Origin: Blastomyces gilchristii SLH14081
Taxonomy: Eukaryota > Ascomycota > Eurotiomycetes > Onygenales > Ajellomycetaceae
Length of the DNA: 64,000 nucleotides
NCBI RefSeq assembly: GCF_000003855.2
Contig: NW_003101672.1
Location: forward strand, 1,692,134-1,756,133
Reading direction: 5' to 3'
Shown piece after piece: positions 34,854-46,800 of this stretch. The notes beneath the pieces were generated by a model. It worked only from the letters and a program-made list of their open reading frames with translations, had not been told where the DNA came from and did no database searches. Position numbers and translations under genes: made by a program. Position 1 is the first letter of the stretch. Each line of letters starts with the position of its first letter.

Positions 34854-36815
34854 ATGCCGTATTCCGACAACGATCTTGCAGCTGCTCTTGAGTTTACCAG
34901 GCCAAAGAGGCCAAAACTGACCCCAGATGGCTTACCCTACCATTACCTGGAGGACTATATTAAATACGACCTTCGCTACAGAGACCCATTGAAATGCCCT
35001 TCCACTTGGGTTGATGATGATCCCAGCGGGGACTTTGAATTATACGATGATAGCCGCTCTAGAAAGTCCCGGCGCCCATCAAAGCGCAAACCTAGTGGAC
35101 CTCCCACTACATCGGAACTGCCAATAAAGAAGGTGAAAACCAGTAACGATATCACTCCTAACCAACCGCCAGCTATCGAGCATCCATCTATTGTCAATTT
35201 GAAATTTAAATCGCAGACATCGAAATGTTTTCTTGCACTCCTTGGGAAAACAGAAGGTAATTCTGTGTCCTCGTCTGCAAACATTGACGCTGGACCTAGT
35301 AAGCAAACTGCGTGGAAAACACCTCCCAAAGCAGGGAGCATGTCCCCACCCGCTGGTAGAAGTTCTGTGGACGAAGATAGGTGCGAAATCTGATAAAAGG
35401 AGCAATAGAGATTAAAAGTGGTAGGTAAAAAGAGATTAACAAAGATCTAGCAGCGTAACGGTGGCTAGCCAGGGCAGCCAGGAGACATTGACCGAGAAGG
35501 AGTTAAGAAGTCATGAACCCCTTAGTTCACAGGATGCCTACACATCCGTTAAACTCCAGGGACAAGAGGCTCAATATTCCCAGCATAAATTCGTCGCATC
35601 ATTTAGCAAAATGGGTAAGTGATCCAAGTTCCGCTTTCATCGATGGATAGCCAGAAAACCTGCGCCCGCTAACAATTGCATAGTAGAGGATGCCATCCTA
35701 CAGTCGAACATACGCACCAGCATCGAGCCAAGACCGGAACAACACGATTCACGGGAAATTCACACACCACTCCTGTCCTTAGAAAATTCCGCCCTGTCGC
35801 AGAAGGCAACCCCGTCTATAGAAGAAATATTGTTGCGGGAACTTTCTAAGACATCCGCTGAAACTGATCTACCCGTTGTATTAGAGGAGGCAGCGTCTTG
35901 TATGCCGAAATCTCCAAAGAAGAAAACCCCAGCTAGATGCACCACAACATCTACAAACCTTCCATCAGCAAGCCCCCCACAGACATCAGATTACTGCAGC
36001 ATCATCCCCAACGTATTATCCGTTAAGCGTCGCAAACATCGTACCGCAGGCCCAATAACCAAAAGGATCCGCACCTCCTTCGCGCACCCAATAGCCTTCA
36101 CACACACCCCTAGCCCCGATGATCCCAGACCGTGCCACTGGTGCCAGGATTTCACCTACGGGATGCTAGGCCTGGGCCAACTACAGGTGGACGTTCTCGA
36201 CCGCCGCGACGGCAAGGGTTATGCAGAACTCAGCACCGGCCACGCCTCCTCAGGCTATGAGCCGAGTCGCATGTGTTCCAAATGCGCGCTGTATCGTGTC
36301 GCAATCCTCGAATGCAACACCACCTACCCTGCAACTCATTCCGTAGTGCCCATACCGGGCATGGACGAATCGAGCTTCGACGTGACGACGGCGTTTTAAC
36401 TCTCTGTTCGCGGCTGACCGATGGTGGTGGGTGCGGGCCGCCGCATCGATCTACATCGGCGAATCCTTGGGGTAGTATCTGTGTTAATCCCGCTTTCTAT
36501 AAATGTGCAGGAAAGCCGGCGGATGGCTCTGTTATCAGGAGTTTAGTTGAGATGGAGATGGACATGAGTATAGGGGCGACGGGGACGGGGGCGGTGGCGG
36601 TGGCGGTGGCGGTGGGTGATGCGCTGCCGCACAGTTGCGGGCTTTTGCTCTGCGGGCCGTGCGCGTCGTTGATGCGCCAGTTTAGGGGTAGATTGGGACC
36701 GACGGTTGAGAAGAGGAAGAAGGAAGGGGTGGAGATAAGGGCGGACATTGAGTTTTTGAGCATGGCCAGCGCGCTTTACCAGACATATGAGAGGAGGGCT
36801 GTGGGGTTTTGGTAA
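34854..36815 (+). CDS. Conserved mould protein with putative zinc-binding pairs; late frameshift
   Basis: Function unknown. Exons 34854-35380, 35451-35614 and 35684 onward read in one frame for 468 residues to a stop at 36397-36399. The N-terminal half is hydrophilic with basic, nuclear-localisation-like runs (SRKSRRPSKRKPSG, VKRRKHRTAG, TKRIRTS). Then come CHWCQDFTYGMLGLGQ and SRMCSKCALYRVAILEC, likely zinc ligands. The match to the conserved family I recall continues in another frame after about 36395: NPWGSICVNPAFYKC, HSCGLLLCGPCASLMRQF and ADIEFLSMASALYQTYE, ending at 36813-36815. No splice pair joins the frames; one missing base in the GCGTTTTAA region (36391-36399) would. So either the protein is truncated, losing two Cys pairs, or there is an assembly error. 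A GGTGGC repeat (36589-36614) inserts an Ala-Val run in the distal part. Confidence 0.65.
36589..36614 (+). repeat. (GGTGGC)n hexanucleotide repeat
   Basis: Four GGTGGC units that read as an Ala-Val repeat (AVAVAVAV) in the distal frame of the putative zinc-binding protein. Confidence 0.85.
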
Positions 36816-37904
36816 AGGCTTCAGACAAGGGTGGTGGTATATTTCTTCGTTGGGATGGATGGATGGATGGTTTTGATATTGTGATGCTCTTCTTTTCTCG
36901 AATATCCCGTATTTTTCATCCGCCTCTCACTGCGGCTATTCTAGGGTTTGGCCTGTCCATATAAGGCGTAACTTATTCTAGCTCTTCGGCATGCCAAATA
37001 ATTTGGATTTTTCTTCTTTTATATTCAACCATTTCACCGTGAGAGCGATGACATCATCCCTACAAAAAGTATGGTTCTTGGCAATAATCCATCCTTGGAT
37101 GTGGCGTTTGGCAACGCTTTGTGCTCGCTCGATTGGAAAATAAGCACCTTGATATTGGCCAAGATCTTTTCCCTATTCACAGAAAAAGGAGGACGACTTT
37201 GCAAAAAGGGTCGGTCTCTCTGCTATCAGTCAATAATGCAAATGCTGCGACAATAATTGCCTGCCATTGCGTGCCCCTCCCCTCTTCCTCACTGCTCAGC
37301 CCATCCATATTTCCCTTCGGCCCCCGTCCAATGCCACCGCCCAACATCTCGGCTTTTATTTAAACTCTCAGCGGGTTCCTGGCGCCAGCAGGGCCAGGAA
37401 TAGCTTTGCTTTCTCTCGGCATATCTCGCTCGCTCCGGTCCTAAGCCGTCCGCCCCATTCGCCTTCAAATCGTCCTCAATCGGCCCCAAAAGCACCGGGG
37501 TAGTCTGTTGGGCCAGTTGAAATATATATTATTGCTGTTTAACTATTCCATCCCAACCCAACCGCCCCAAAACCCCCATGTCCACCCGCCACACCCCGTT
37601 TAACTGGCTTTTCTTTTTTTTATTTCTTCAAGCTGAACGAGTAACCACCGGACACGAATTAAATATTGTCAGTATTCCTACGATAGCCTACCACGCACAC
37701 ACCGCTCACAAACATACATAGTCGAACGATATTCGCAAATTTCTTCCCCTTCTTCTCCTCCCCTCTCCCTCCCCCCTCCCCCCTCGATGAGCCCTGCTGC
37801 TGTGTGCTGCGAACTTTGTATCGGATTGCTCCCTCCTCCTTCCAGCAGCACAATAGCGCCATTCAAAATCGGCACTATTAGGACTATAAAACTGCAGCAG
37901 CATC
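36816..37904. promoter_or_regulatory. Upstream region of the 6PF2K/FBPase gene
   Basis: 1.1 kb between the zinc-binding-like gene and the first exon of the bifunctional enzyme. From 37600 on it is pyrimidine-rich (37720-37790 has long CTCCC runs), as is typical close to mould transcription starts. Confidence 0.5.
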
Positions 37905-40900
37905 ATGTCGTTCGGACAATCTGGTCGTCGGCCGTCGACTACCAAAATCTTCTCTGCCTCGGTGAGTTGAACTAATATTTTTTATTTTTATTTTTATTTT
38001 TGGTTCCTCCGAGTTTCCTTTTGAACTACACCCCCGCCTTAGCATCCCCCTCGTCTTCTACTGCCCGCCCTAACACTCGCCATTGATTTGTTTTCTATTC
38101 ATATTTTTCATATTTTATTTTTTTCCTATTTTACCTTTTTTCCTTTTTAATTGTACGATTCTTGTATATTCAGTCAGGATGCGGAAGGAGAGCACATGAC
38201 CACGCGGATTTTCCCGATTTTGCACAAGCCACAAACAAAACCCCGTGATATGGAAATGTTTGTTTTCTCTCCTTCCTCTTCCACCATTATCCATTTTCAG
38301 ACCGTCCGTCCAGAGAGCAATAATAAATGGCCAGAATAATACGCGGAATTGGCGAGGACTCTGGGCCAGTCTAGTCTGTGTTGGTTTTACTGTGCTTTGT
38401 CGGCAAACGTGACGACCTCTGCTTTCACGCTTCAGCCCAGCCAACCACCGCTTCCATCCTGCCACGCGGGTCCACCGAATGCCGCTGTTCCCTGCTCATG
38501 CCCAGGGCATAATTTTGCGGCTTGTCCCTGCTCTGTACGCTCGGATTTCTGCCACTAGGCTGGGGCTCAGGCGAGACGAGGGGCCAAAACATCCCCACAT
38601 AGCCCCGCCAATGGCCGCTTGAGCAACTTCCCGCCGGGGGAGGACGGCCATTGGTGGAGGTTGAAAAACAACCCGAGTTGCTCGCAAATCCGGTCGATGG
38701 AAATAATGCGGCCAGTTCATATCGAACTTGATTGCTTTATATCGCATTTCTTTACCCTAGACTGGATCTGGAACGGGGGGACGGGGATACAGATATCCTG
38801 GTCATGTTTGCGCTATTCCGCTTGGATGTGGGGGGCGGAGTGGAGGGGTGCAGCAGACCCCCCAATATGCTCATGGCATTTGGGATTTTATTGCGCAGGT
38901 TGCCCAACGGGCAAATAAAACCATTTATGAAATGGATAACATGCACAGGAAGCATACTTGCCTCGTGCATCCGGCGCTATAGTTCCAAAACAAACCACCC
39001 GGCTCGATTTTCCATCTCCCTGTCAACCTTTGGGCTGGTGAGCTGGTTCCATCCTTGGAGCTGTTCAACTCGAATGGCAAGGGTTCACCAAATGCACTTC
39101 ATGCAGGAGTGGCATGGGGTGTACGTGGAACTTTTTCTGGCCGTCACGGGCGAGTTTGGAGACTTGGTGACCGTTTCTTCACGGCTGGTGGGGAGCTCGA
39201 CCGCCCGCACTAGCCTTTGTCGAAAGTATACCAAGATCGAGCAGGCTGCAGGCCGGGAGCGAGGAGCATCTCCGAAAAGCACTGCCTTGCTTGCTGCGGA
39301 TATGTGGACTACAGGTCTTACTTTGGTGAGCTCTGCTGGTTCTAATCACCGAAAGAGAGGAGTGGCTTGTGCGGGTGAGATTCTTTTTATCTGCCCCCAG
39401 ACGACTCATTACGTGCCTCTACCCTCCTCCTGGTCATTGAGCACGTATCGAGTAACACGCCGTTTGAGAAGGACGTTAGAGGCAAAGGAGGCTACCACGA
39501 AAGGCATGATAATGTATGATCCATTGTCATCGCCATTCTCCGCCTCATCGCTTCTGATTCTTGCAATCTTCAATTTCGCGTCCCTGTCATCAACAACTGT
39601 TGTCATTCTCTCGAGATAACACAACCGCCTCTCTTAGTTGGGTTCCTGTGATCGCAGAGCAAGCTCAAGTTGGCCAGCTGTGTGGGGACAATAATGATCT
39701 TTCTACCAGACAGCAATGCACTTTTCAATACTTGTTAAATACTTCACTATCCAGTGTCAAGTGCTCTCTAGCCTCGTGCTCTGCATTTGTTACGATACAA
39801 ATATTTCTGTCCCCCTCCCATTTCAATATCTTTGCTCCTTCACGTCTGCCGTCGATTTTATTTTCTTATTATTCTTCCATTATTGTTTTCTGAATCGGGT
39901 TTTCGATTTATTTGTGCTTGCCGAACTTTTCAAAAAAAAGCACAATGACCTACCACCATATGAACTTGGAGACGGACCGTTTGCCCTGCGTGACTAATAC
40001 TTCTTTACTACAGAGCGATGACTCTAGGATTTGTGTTGTGATGGTTGGGTTACCAGCCCGTGGGAAGAGTCTAATCGCTGGCAAAGGTTCGTTCATCAAG
40101 CTGCATTTGTGACTCTCCATATGTACGCTTCTCTAACATCTAGTCAGCTTTGCGATACTTGGCTTGGGTCGGGATTCCCGCGAGGATATTTAATGTTGGC
40201 CAGTATAGACGACAGGACACGCCACGACCAACCGCTGCATTCTTTGACACATCCAATCAGGACGGAGAGAGGTTACGACGGGCTGCCGCCGAAGCGGCGG
40301 TGGCGGATATGTTGCGTTGGTTTTCCGAGACAGATGGACAGGTAGCAATACTAGATGCTACTAATTCTACGAAAAGTCGTCGGCAATGGATATACAGGAA
40401 ATGCATGGACGCAGGTATCGAAACGCTGTTTGTCGAATCGAAATGCGATGACGAGGAGCTTATCATGAACAACATTCTTGAAGTCAAGACAACATCACCA
40501 GACTATGTCGGCCAGGACCCGGAACTGGCCGCGCAAGATTTCAGAAATCGCATCCGCAACTACGAAAAAGTTTACCAGACGATTGATGAGGATGAGAAAG
40601 ATTACGCCTATGTCAAGCTCATAAATGTGGGCTCGACTGTAATCATCAATCATATCAAGGATTATCTGTCCAGTCGCTTGGTTTATTATATTCAAAACCT
40701 CCATATTCGACCTCGCTCGATCTGGCTTTCTCGAGTAAGTCTATCCTAAAAGCCATTCACTACCTCCTTTTGGGACAAGCTGAATAACATTATGTTTTTT
40801 CTAGCACGGAGAGTCCGAGTACAACCTTCTAGGCAAAATTGGTGGCGATGCAGACATCTCTTCGCGCGGAGAACAGTATGCGCGCGCTCTCCCGCGACTT

Positions 40901-41446
40901 CTCGAGGAGTCTGGTGTCCCTCCCGGCACCAAACTGGTAATTTGGACATCCACCTTAAAACGTACGATCCAGACGGCACGCCACCTCGCTGCAGAAACCG
41001 GATATGATAAGCTAGAATGGAAGGCCCTGGATGAACTCGACTCGGGGGTCTGTGATGGCCTAACATACGAAGAAATCGCCGAAAGGTACCCAGAAGATTT
41101 CAAAGCTCGAGACGACGATAAATACAACTACCGCTATCGAGGCGGCGAGTCGTACCGGGACGTCGTCATTCGGCTAGAGCCCATCATCATGGAGCTGGAG
41201 AGGAGCGAGAACGTGATCATCGTCACTCACCAGGCCGTTCTTCGGTGTATCTACTCCTACTTCCTGAACATGTCGCAGGAACAGAGTCCGTGGATGGAGG
41301 TCCCTCTCCACACGCTCATCAAGTTGACGCCCGGCGCGTACGGGACGGAGGAGAAACGTTTCAAGGCGAATATCCCGGCCGTCTCGACATGGCGAGGTAA
41401 AGGTACCTCTGCGAAGCACCAGACACCGGGTGAGCAGCAGCAGTGA
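37905..41446 (+). CDS. 6-phosphofructo-2-kinase / fructose-2,6-bisphosphatase
   Basis: This bifunctional enzyme makes and breaks fructose 2,6-bisphosphate, the signal that sets glycolysis against gluconeogenesis. Exons 37905-37961, 40014-40086, 40148-40734 and 40805-41446 give 452 residues. The kinase Walker A GLPARGKS and the motifs GIPARIFNVGQYRR, DATNSTKSRR and VESKCDDEELIMNNILEVK are intact. The bisphosphatase RHGESEYN, ALDELDSGVCDGLTYEEIA and VTHQAVLRC are intact too, so both activities are plausible. The first exon (MSFGQSGRRPSTTKIFSAS) was chosen because it has a good GTGAGT donor, keeps phase and matches mould homologues I recall. Intron 1 is 2052 bp, by far the longest here. A second ATG at 39945, in frame and reading straight into exon 2, would give another N-terminus (MTYHHMNLETDRLPC). 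Only the first 19 residues differ. Confidence 0.93.
37962..40013 (+). other. 2.05-kb first intron of the 6PF2K/FBPase gene
   Basis: Donor GTGAGT, acceptor CTACAG. It contains ATTTTT repeats near the start (37978-38001), several CreA-like GGGG/CCCC motifs around 38560-38650 and 38770-38790, a stop-free sense stretch from 38732 to 39619, and the alternative ATG at 39945. Confidence 0.7.
39945..40013 (+). other. Possible alternative first coding exon
   Basis: 23 codons from ATG 39945, in frame with exon 2 and open across the acceptor at 40013/40014. It would be used by a transcript that starts inside intron 1. AAGCACAATGACC gives the ATG an acceptable fungal context. Confidence 0.4.
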
Positions 41447-41571
41447 AGGCTTCTTTTCTCTTGACACCAGGCTTCTTGGAACCCGGGGGATTTCTTGAAG
41501 TCGAGCTCACTCTATGTATATCTCTTTCCTTCTAGTTACGTTGGCGTAGCATCGAGGCCTCCATCCTTTTC

Positions 41572-41618
41572 TTTTAAGTCCTATCTTAAAACCCCTTTTA
41601 AAACCCCTTTTAAAACCC
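41572..41618 (+). repeat. TTTTAAAACCCC dodecamer repeat
   Basis: Two perfect and one to two partial copies of a 12-bp unit with a self-complementary TTTTAAAA core, about 130 bp past the 6PF2K stop codon, probably within its 3' untranslated region. Confidence 0.75.
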
Positions 41619-41942
41619 TCTCCCTCCGCATCAATCTTTAAGACACGACCGACTCCAAACGTTGCAAAACTCTCCACTTTTCCTTCCCATCCTTTCCCCT
41701 TCCCCACCTTAAACAATACATCAGATACACCATACTCCCCTCCCCAAAACCTTTTACATTCGCATTTTCTCAGCTAAAGATTTTTTTTCCTTTATATTTA
41801 TTCCATTTTGTTTTACTTTTCCGGGCGGAAAAAAGACCAAAAAGAAAGCAGGTCCAGACTCTCACTCAACCGGCCAGACATTGGAACGGCGGATCTTTGC
41901 ATCGTATCGCGTCAAAACAAAGGAGGCAGAGATATGTATAAG

Positions 41943-41980
41943 TATATATATATATATATTTATATATATTTATATATATC
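41943..41980. repeat. TA-rich microsatellite
   Basis: ATATAT runs interrupted by TTTATATATATT. Confidence 0.85.
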
Positions 41981-42165
41981 TGCCACATATGTGTTTTATA
42001 AAACGGGATACATGCGTTTTGAGATGATTGATCGATTGGTATTTTAATTATTTCCCCTCTTCTTTCTACCTTCTTAGACGCGCTATGGCGAGGGCGTTTC
42101 GAGCGTGGAATTGGGCTATGGAAAATAGATTAGAGAAAATTGGCGGACGGGAGGGCGGTTTTTGT

Positions 42166-42192
42166 TCTCTCTCGCTCTCTCTCTCTCTCTCT
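42166..42192 (+). repeat. (CT)n microsatellite
   Basis: About 13 CT units with one CG interruption. Confidence 0.85.
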
Positions 42193-42417
42193 GTGGATAG
42201 ACATCACTGGACGCTAGCCTGGCTTTTGTGCGCAGGGGCTGGGTGTATCTCGGTAGGCGTGTTTGGTGTCTCGCTTGATTTTCTTTTTAGTTTTTTTTTT
42301 CTATTTTCAATGGGGTTCCTGGCTTTTTGTTTCAGTTGGGATGGCTGATTGTCAGAGTGGTGTGTGGTATATTACGTTCGGTTTACGGGATGGGTTTTAA
42401 AGTCCTTCTCATAATAC

Positions 42418-43310
42418 TCAACTCATGCTATAAGTAATTGAAAATATATATATGGAGAATAATATTTGAAGCGTAAAGACTAAATAAAGAATGCCAATCA
42501 GCGCCATGGTGGCGGTGAGCATGGATCCCCCATACAATGCTGAAGCAAGCCGCCCTATTTCGTTGGCGTAGAGGAAAGCAGAGATTGAAGCGACACAGAG
42601 AAGAACTGCAGATACGCTTGATGCAAGGAAGGATGTTGTCGACGAGAATAATCCGGCTTGTTTTAAAGAGCAGTGGAGCATACTGTACTCATTGGGTAAG
42701 CTTCGCTGTGGCGATTCGGGCAGGTAGAATAGAGATACTGCGGAGCCTGCATTGCGATCGGGGATCGCCATGAAAAAGCTGGACTGTACGCGGACAGTTC
42801 CGTAGCATGAAAAGCAACCAATTACAAGGCCTGATGTTATGAAAAGCTGAATGAGAGAAGCGAGCAGCCCGCGATGTTTGGTTGCAGAGATCTCACATAT
42901 GTAGCTGTTGGGGTGAACAAGGTCAGCGATATCACTTTTTGCCCCTCGATGAGGCAGTTTACCATTGCTATTAGGACCGTTTGATTCCGGGGAATAGTGG
43001 AAAAGGCCGCAGGTTCATACACGACTAAGGTGCTCAAGAACAGTCCCTGTCCAATTTCGGCAATCAGCCGCCTGAATATAAATACCCCTAGGACACTTGC
43101 ACCAGCCTCGACTGTAGCGCCAACGGCAAACAGAAGTGCACCAAACGCTGCATGGTCGTCACAGGGCCAATGACGCCAGTGTCAAGTCTGAAGAATAACA
43201 GTTAGCTAAGTAGATATGTAAACGGGATTATCCCCAGTTAGGCGTGTATCCTACCCATTGAGAATGCCCCCTGTGGATGTAATGACTGCGGCAGTGACCT
43301 ATCGCGGCGG
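42418..43310 (-). pseudogene. Relic of an MFS sugar transporter
   Basis: On the - strand, scattered pieces of a sugar transporter appear in the right order but in different frames and with large gaps. VTAAVITSTGGILNG then, after an intron-like gap, LDTGVIGPVTTM (TM1 region, 43300-43160). FGALLFAVGATVEAGASVLGV and RRLIAEIGQGLFLSTLVVY (TM2-TM4) follow within 43150-43020. EISATKHRGLLASLIQLFITSGLVIGCFSCYGT (TM4-TM5) is at about 42905-42800. LFYLPESPQRSLPNE, the central-loop signature, comes next. Finally GLFSSTTSFLASSVSAVLL and ANEIGRLASALYGGSML, a TM7-TM8-like end, run to a stop at 42418. The loop between TM1 and TM2, most of the central loop and everything past TM8 are missing. It cannot encode a working carrier. 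Confidence 0.7.
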
Positions 43311-43320
43311 GAAATTGATG

Positions 43321-43827
43321 TGAGGCAAATTAAAACCACGCATAACTTGGTTTTGAATCCCAACCAAGCATCCATGGCGGGGAAGAAAACTTCGCATTAC
43401 TTTAAGGCAGACGATCAATTTACCATGCTCTTAGCAAGGTAGGAGTAAAGTAGCAGTTAACTACATGACGGTTTGTGCTGACTAATATAGCAGCAGCTCG
43501 GATGACGTGATGTTCTCTCCAACCAGCTTCAACTCCAAACTGCTCATAACAGTCTCGTCGCAAACATCCAAGCTTTCCTGAGAATGGGAGGCTGCATATC
43601 TCGACACACTCATTCGTTTCTATGGACGTGAAGGCGCAGTGCTACTGGTTTCCAAGCTGACGACACTTGCTGGGACATGACCTAAATCTCACGATCCAAA
43701 CCAAACCTTCCTTGAACAACTGCCGAGCTTCCACACTGGAATCTGCTGCAGTAGTCAGCACCGGAACGGTTCTATCTACATTCGTATTCCTCCTACCTCT
43801 AGCGATAGCAACTATAGTAAAAAGGCC
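43321..43827. promoter_or_regulatory. Divergent spacer upstream of vps39
   Basis: About 500 bp between the relic's 5' end and the vps39 start; it should hold the vps39 promoter. No other feature seen. Confidence 0.4.
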
Positions 43828-46800
43828 ATGTTATCAGCCTTCACGGCCCGCCCTCTCGTCCAGCTCAAACAGCGCGACAAGTCGAGGATCGAGTCGTTCC
43901 TAGCGTACGGTGACCGATTACTTGTTGGATTGAATACGGGCACGCTGCGAATATATCGTATCAACGAGCTAAATCATGAGCATAATGGGCATGGGGAATC
44001 TCAAACAGATGGACCACGGGAGCAAGAGAACGGAAGAGAGGATGTGGATGCGAATGGCGCTGCTTTGCAAAACGCAGAGCTACCAAACGTAAAGCCCACA
44101 GACCTACTTCGCGAGCAGGAAAAGTTTTCACGGTATAAAATAGAGCAGCTAGCCATTATTAAAGAGGCGGGCATTCTATTATCTTTATCGAACGGATATG
44201 TTTCTATCCACGACCTCCAAACCTATGAGCTACAGCAACTGTTAGCGAGGACTAAAGGGGCGTCCGCATTTGCGGTTACATCAAATATCGTAAAGGACCC
44301 CTGTACCGGCGTGCCGTCCATCGTATCTCGGCTTGCTGTGGCAGTTAAGAGGAAACTGATGCTGTGGATGTGGCTGGATATGGAACTGGAAGACGACACG
44401 GCGGAGATCACATTGGCAAGCGGAATTAAGACTTTAACCTGGACGACTGGTACCAAACTCGTTGCGGGCCTAAACTCAACCTATGTGATGGTTGATGTGG
44501 AAACTTCTAAGGTAACGGATATCGTTGGGCCGGGAAGTATCGGCGGGCCTGGTGGACAAGAGACAAGTCGACTTGGAGGGGTAGGCGTCGCGAGTATGAG
44601 CTACATTGGCATGGGAGGTGCCGCGCCTAAACCTTTGGCAACAAGGCTGGGAGATGGGGAAACTCTGTTAGCTAAAGATGTCAATACACACTTCATCGAT
44701 ACTGACGGCAACTCCTTGGGACGGAGGCAGATTCCTTGGACCACAGGCCCAGAGGCTGTGGGTTATTCATATCCATACCTCTTAGCCTTGCAAGAGCCAT
44801 CAAAAGGAACGTTGGAAGTCCGAAATCCAGAAACTTTGTCTTTACTTCAATCCATTTCCCTCCCGTCAGCAAGCATGCTGCATATACCACAACCAACAAT
44901 AAGCCTAGCACATGCGGGGAAAGGCTTTCTGGTTGGTAGTGAGCGCACCATCTGGCGAATGGGTGCGCTGGACTACGACTCGCAAATCGACTCACTTATC
45001 GAAGAAGGTCATTTAGATGAAGCCATAAGCCTAATCAGCATGCTGGAAGACGCCTTGCTCAAAGACAAACCGGGTAGGCTTCGACAAGCGAAGCTGCAAA
45101 AGGCACAAGCTCTATTTGACAAGCAGAAGTATCGCGATTCGTTAGATTTATTTACGGAGGCATGCGCTTCTCCCGAGATGGTCATTCACAAATATCCCAA
45201 AATCATTGCTGGGCCACTCTCCACTTTCGACGAGGAGAAAAGCGAGGAGGATTCATCGGACGCGGACGACCAAACGTCTCAGAAAACAAATGGCACTGCA
45301 GCTAACAGTGTAGACGCTACAGCAGAAAGCATGCCAAAAGCCAAATCACCTGCAGGATATGCACCGTCTGTGAGGTCATTTTTGAGAGGGAAATCTGAAG
45401 ACGCCAGCGAGACAGGTAGTATTCGTGGAAAGCCTCCTGATATGAAACCGGTGGACAAGCCGCTACGTATGATTTCCAACCACACTGCCTCGGCTTATTT
45501 AACTTTGATACTAATACCCACGTAGAAGGAAAAGATTTAAAAACCGCTGCCCATGCTCTCCAGGGGTTTCTGGCAGACATCCGGCGGAGGCTACAACGAT
45601 TTCTTAACCCCGATGGGACCGTTACGACTTTAGCATTGCAGCTTACCAATGAGACGGACGACTTTACTCAGTCAATGAGGAATGTACTAGGCCTATCTCC
45701 AGACGATACCTCAGACGACATCGCGAAGAAACTCCGCGAGACAGCTACGTTGGTTGATACGACTCTCTTCCGTGCCCACATGTTTGCAACGCCATCTCTC
45801 GCCGGATCTCTCTTCCGCATCGCCAACTTCTGTGACCCGGACGTCGTGATGGAAAAACTCGAAGAAACCGGACGTTACAACGACCTTATCGACTTCCTCT
45901 TTGGCAAAAGGTTGCACCGGCCCGCCCTCGAGCTACTGCAGAAATTCGGCCAAGCCGAGGCGGACGAAGAGGACACTGTCGCCGCACAGCTCCGAGGCCC
46001 CGAACGCACTGTCACCTATCTGCAGAATCTCCCGCCAGAAATGATCGATTTAATCTTGGAATTTGCCGAATGGCCTGTGCGGACACGGCCGGAACTTGGC
46101 ATGGAGATATTCCTCGCTGATACAGAGAATGCGGAAACACTGCAGCGTGATAGAGTCCTAGAATTCCTCCAAAATATCGATGCCAAGCTTGCTATTCGAT
46201 ATCTAGAGCATGTCATTGGCGAGTTGAATGAAATGTCACCAGACTTGCATCAGCGGTTGCTCTCATTATATTTGGATAGGCTCAAACGGTGGAAAGAGGA
46301 AGAAATTAGCGCACAACAAGAGTTTGAAAACGAAGAAGAGTGGAGGGATTGTAGGGAGAAGTTCTTGCATATGTTAAAGGACAGTGAGCAGTACTCTCCG
46401 GCTAGGATGCTAGATCGACTACCTAGAGAAGGTGAACTTCTATTTACTTCACATCTGTCTTGCCCTTTAAACACCACCAGCTAACTAAGCGCTGGAATGA
46501 TATAGATCCTGAATTTTTCGAGCCTCGAGCGATTCTTTTTAGCAAGATGGGCCAACACAGACAAGCACTGGAGATTTATGTGTTCAAACTAGAGAGTCCA
46601 GATAAAGCTGAAGAGTAAGTGTGGTATACCATTGTTAATCCTTTCCCTTGGAAGACATCCTATACCCTATGGTTAACCCTATGAATAGATATTGTAACTA
46701 TATTCACCGGCTTGAAGAACCTCGGACAATAGATACTACGACAAAGCGCGTCTCACCCACAGACAACGAAGATGGCCATCCATCCATTTATCACACTCTC

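Larger units (their letters stand above)
41447..42417. other. Intergenic with several simple repeats
   Basis: 3' side of the 6PF2K gene and of the transporter relic. It contains the TTTTAAAACCCC, TA and CT repeats listed separately; no gene recognised. Confidence 0.5.

Noticed and set aside
41572..41618. Telomere-like repeat
   Set aside because: The unit TTTTAAAACCCC is not the fungal TTAGGG type and only a few copies exist.
41943..41980. Replication origin candidate in the TA-rich run
   Set aside because: AT-richness alone is not evidence, and no conserved origin motif applies to these fungi.
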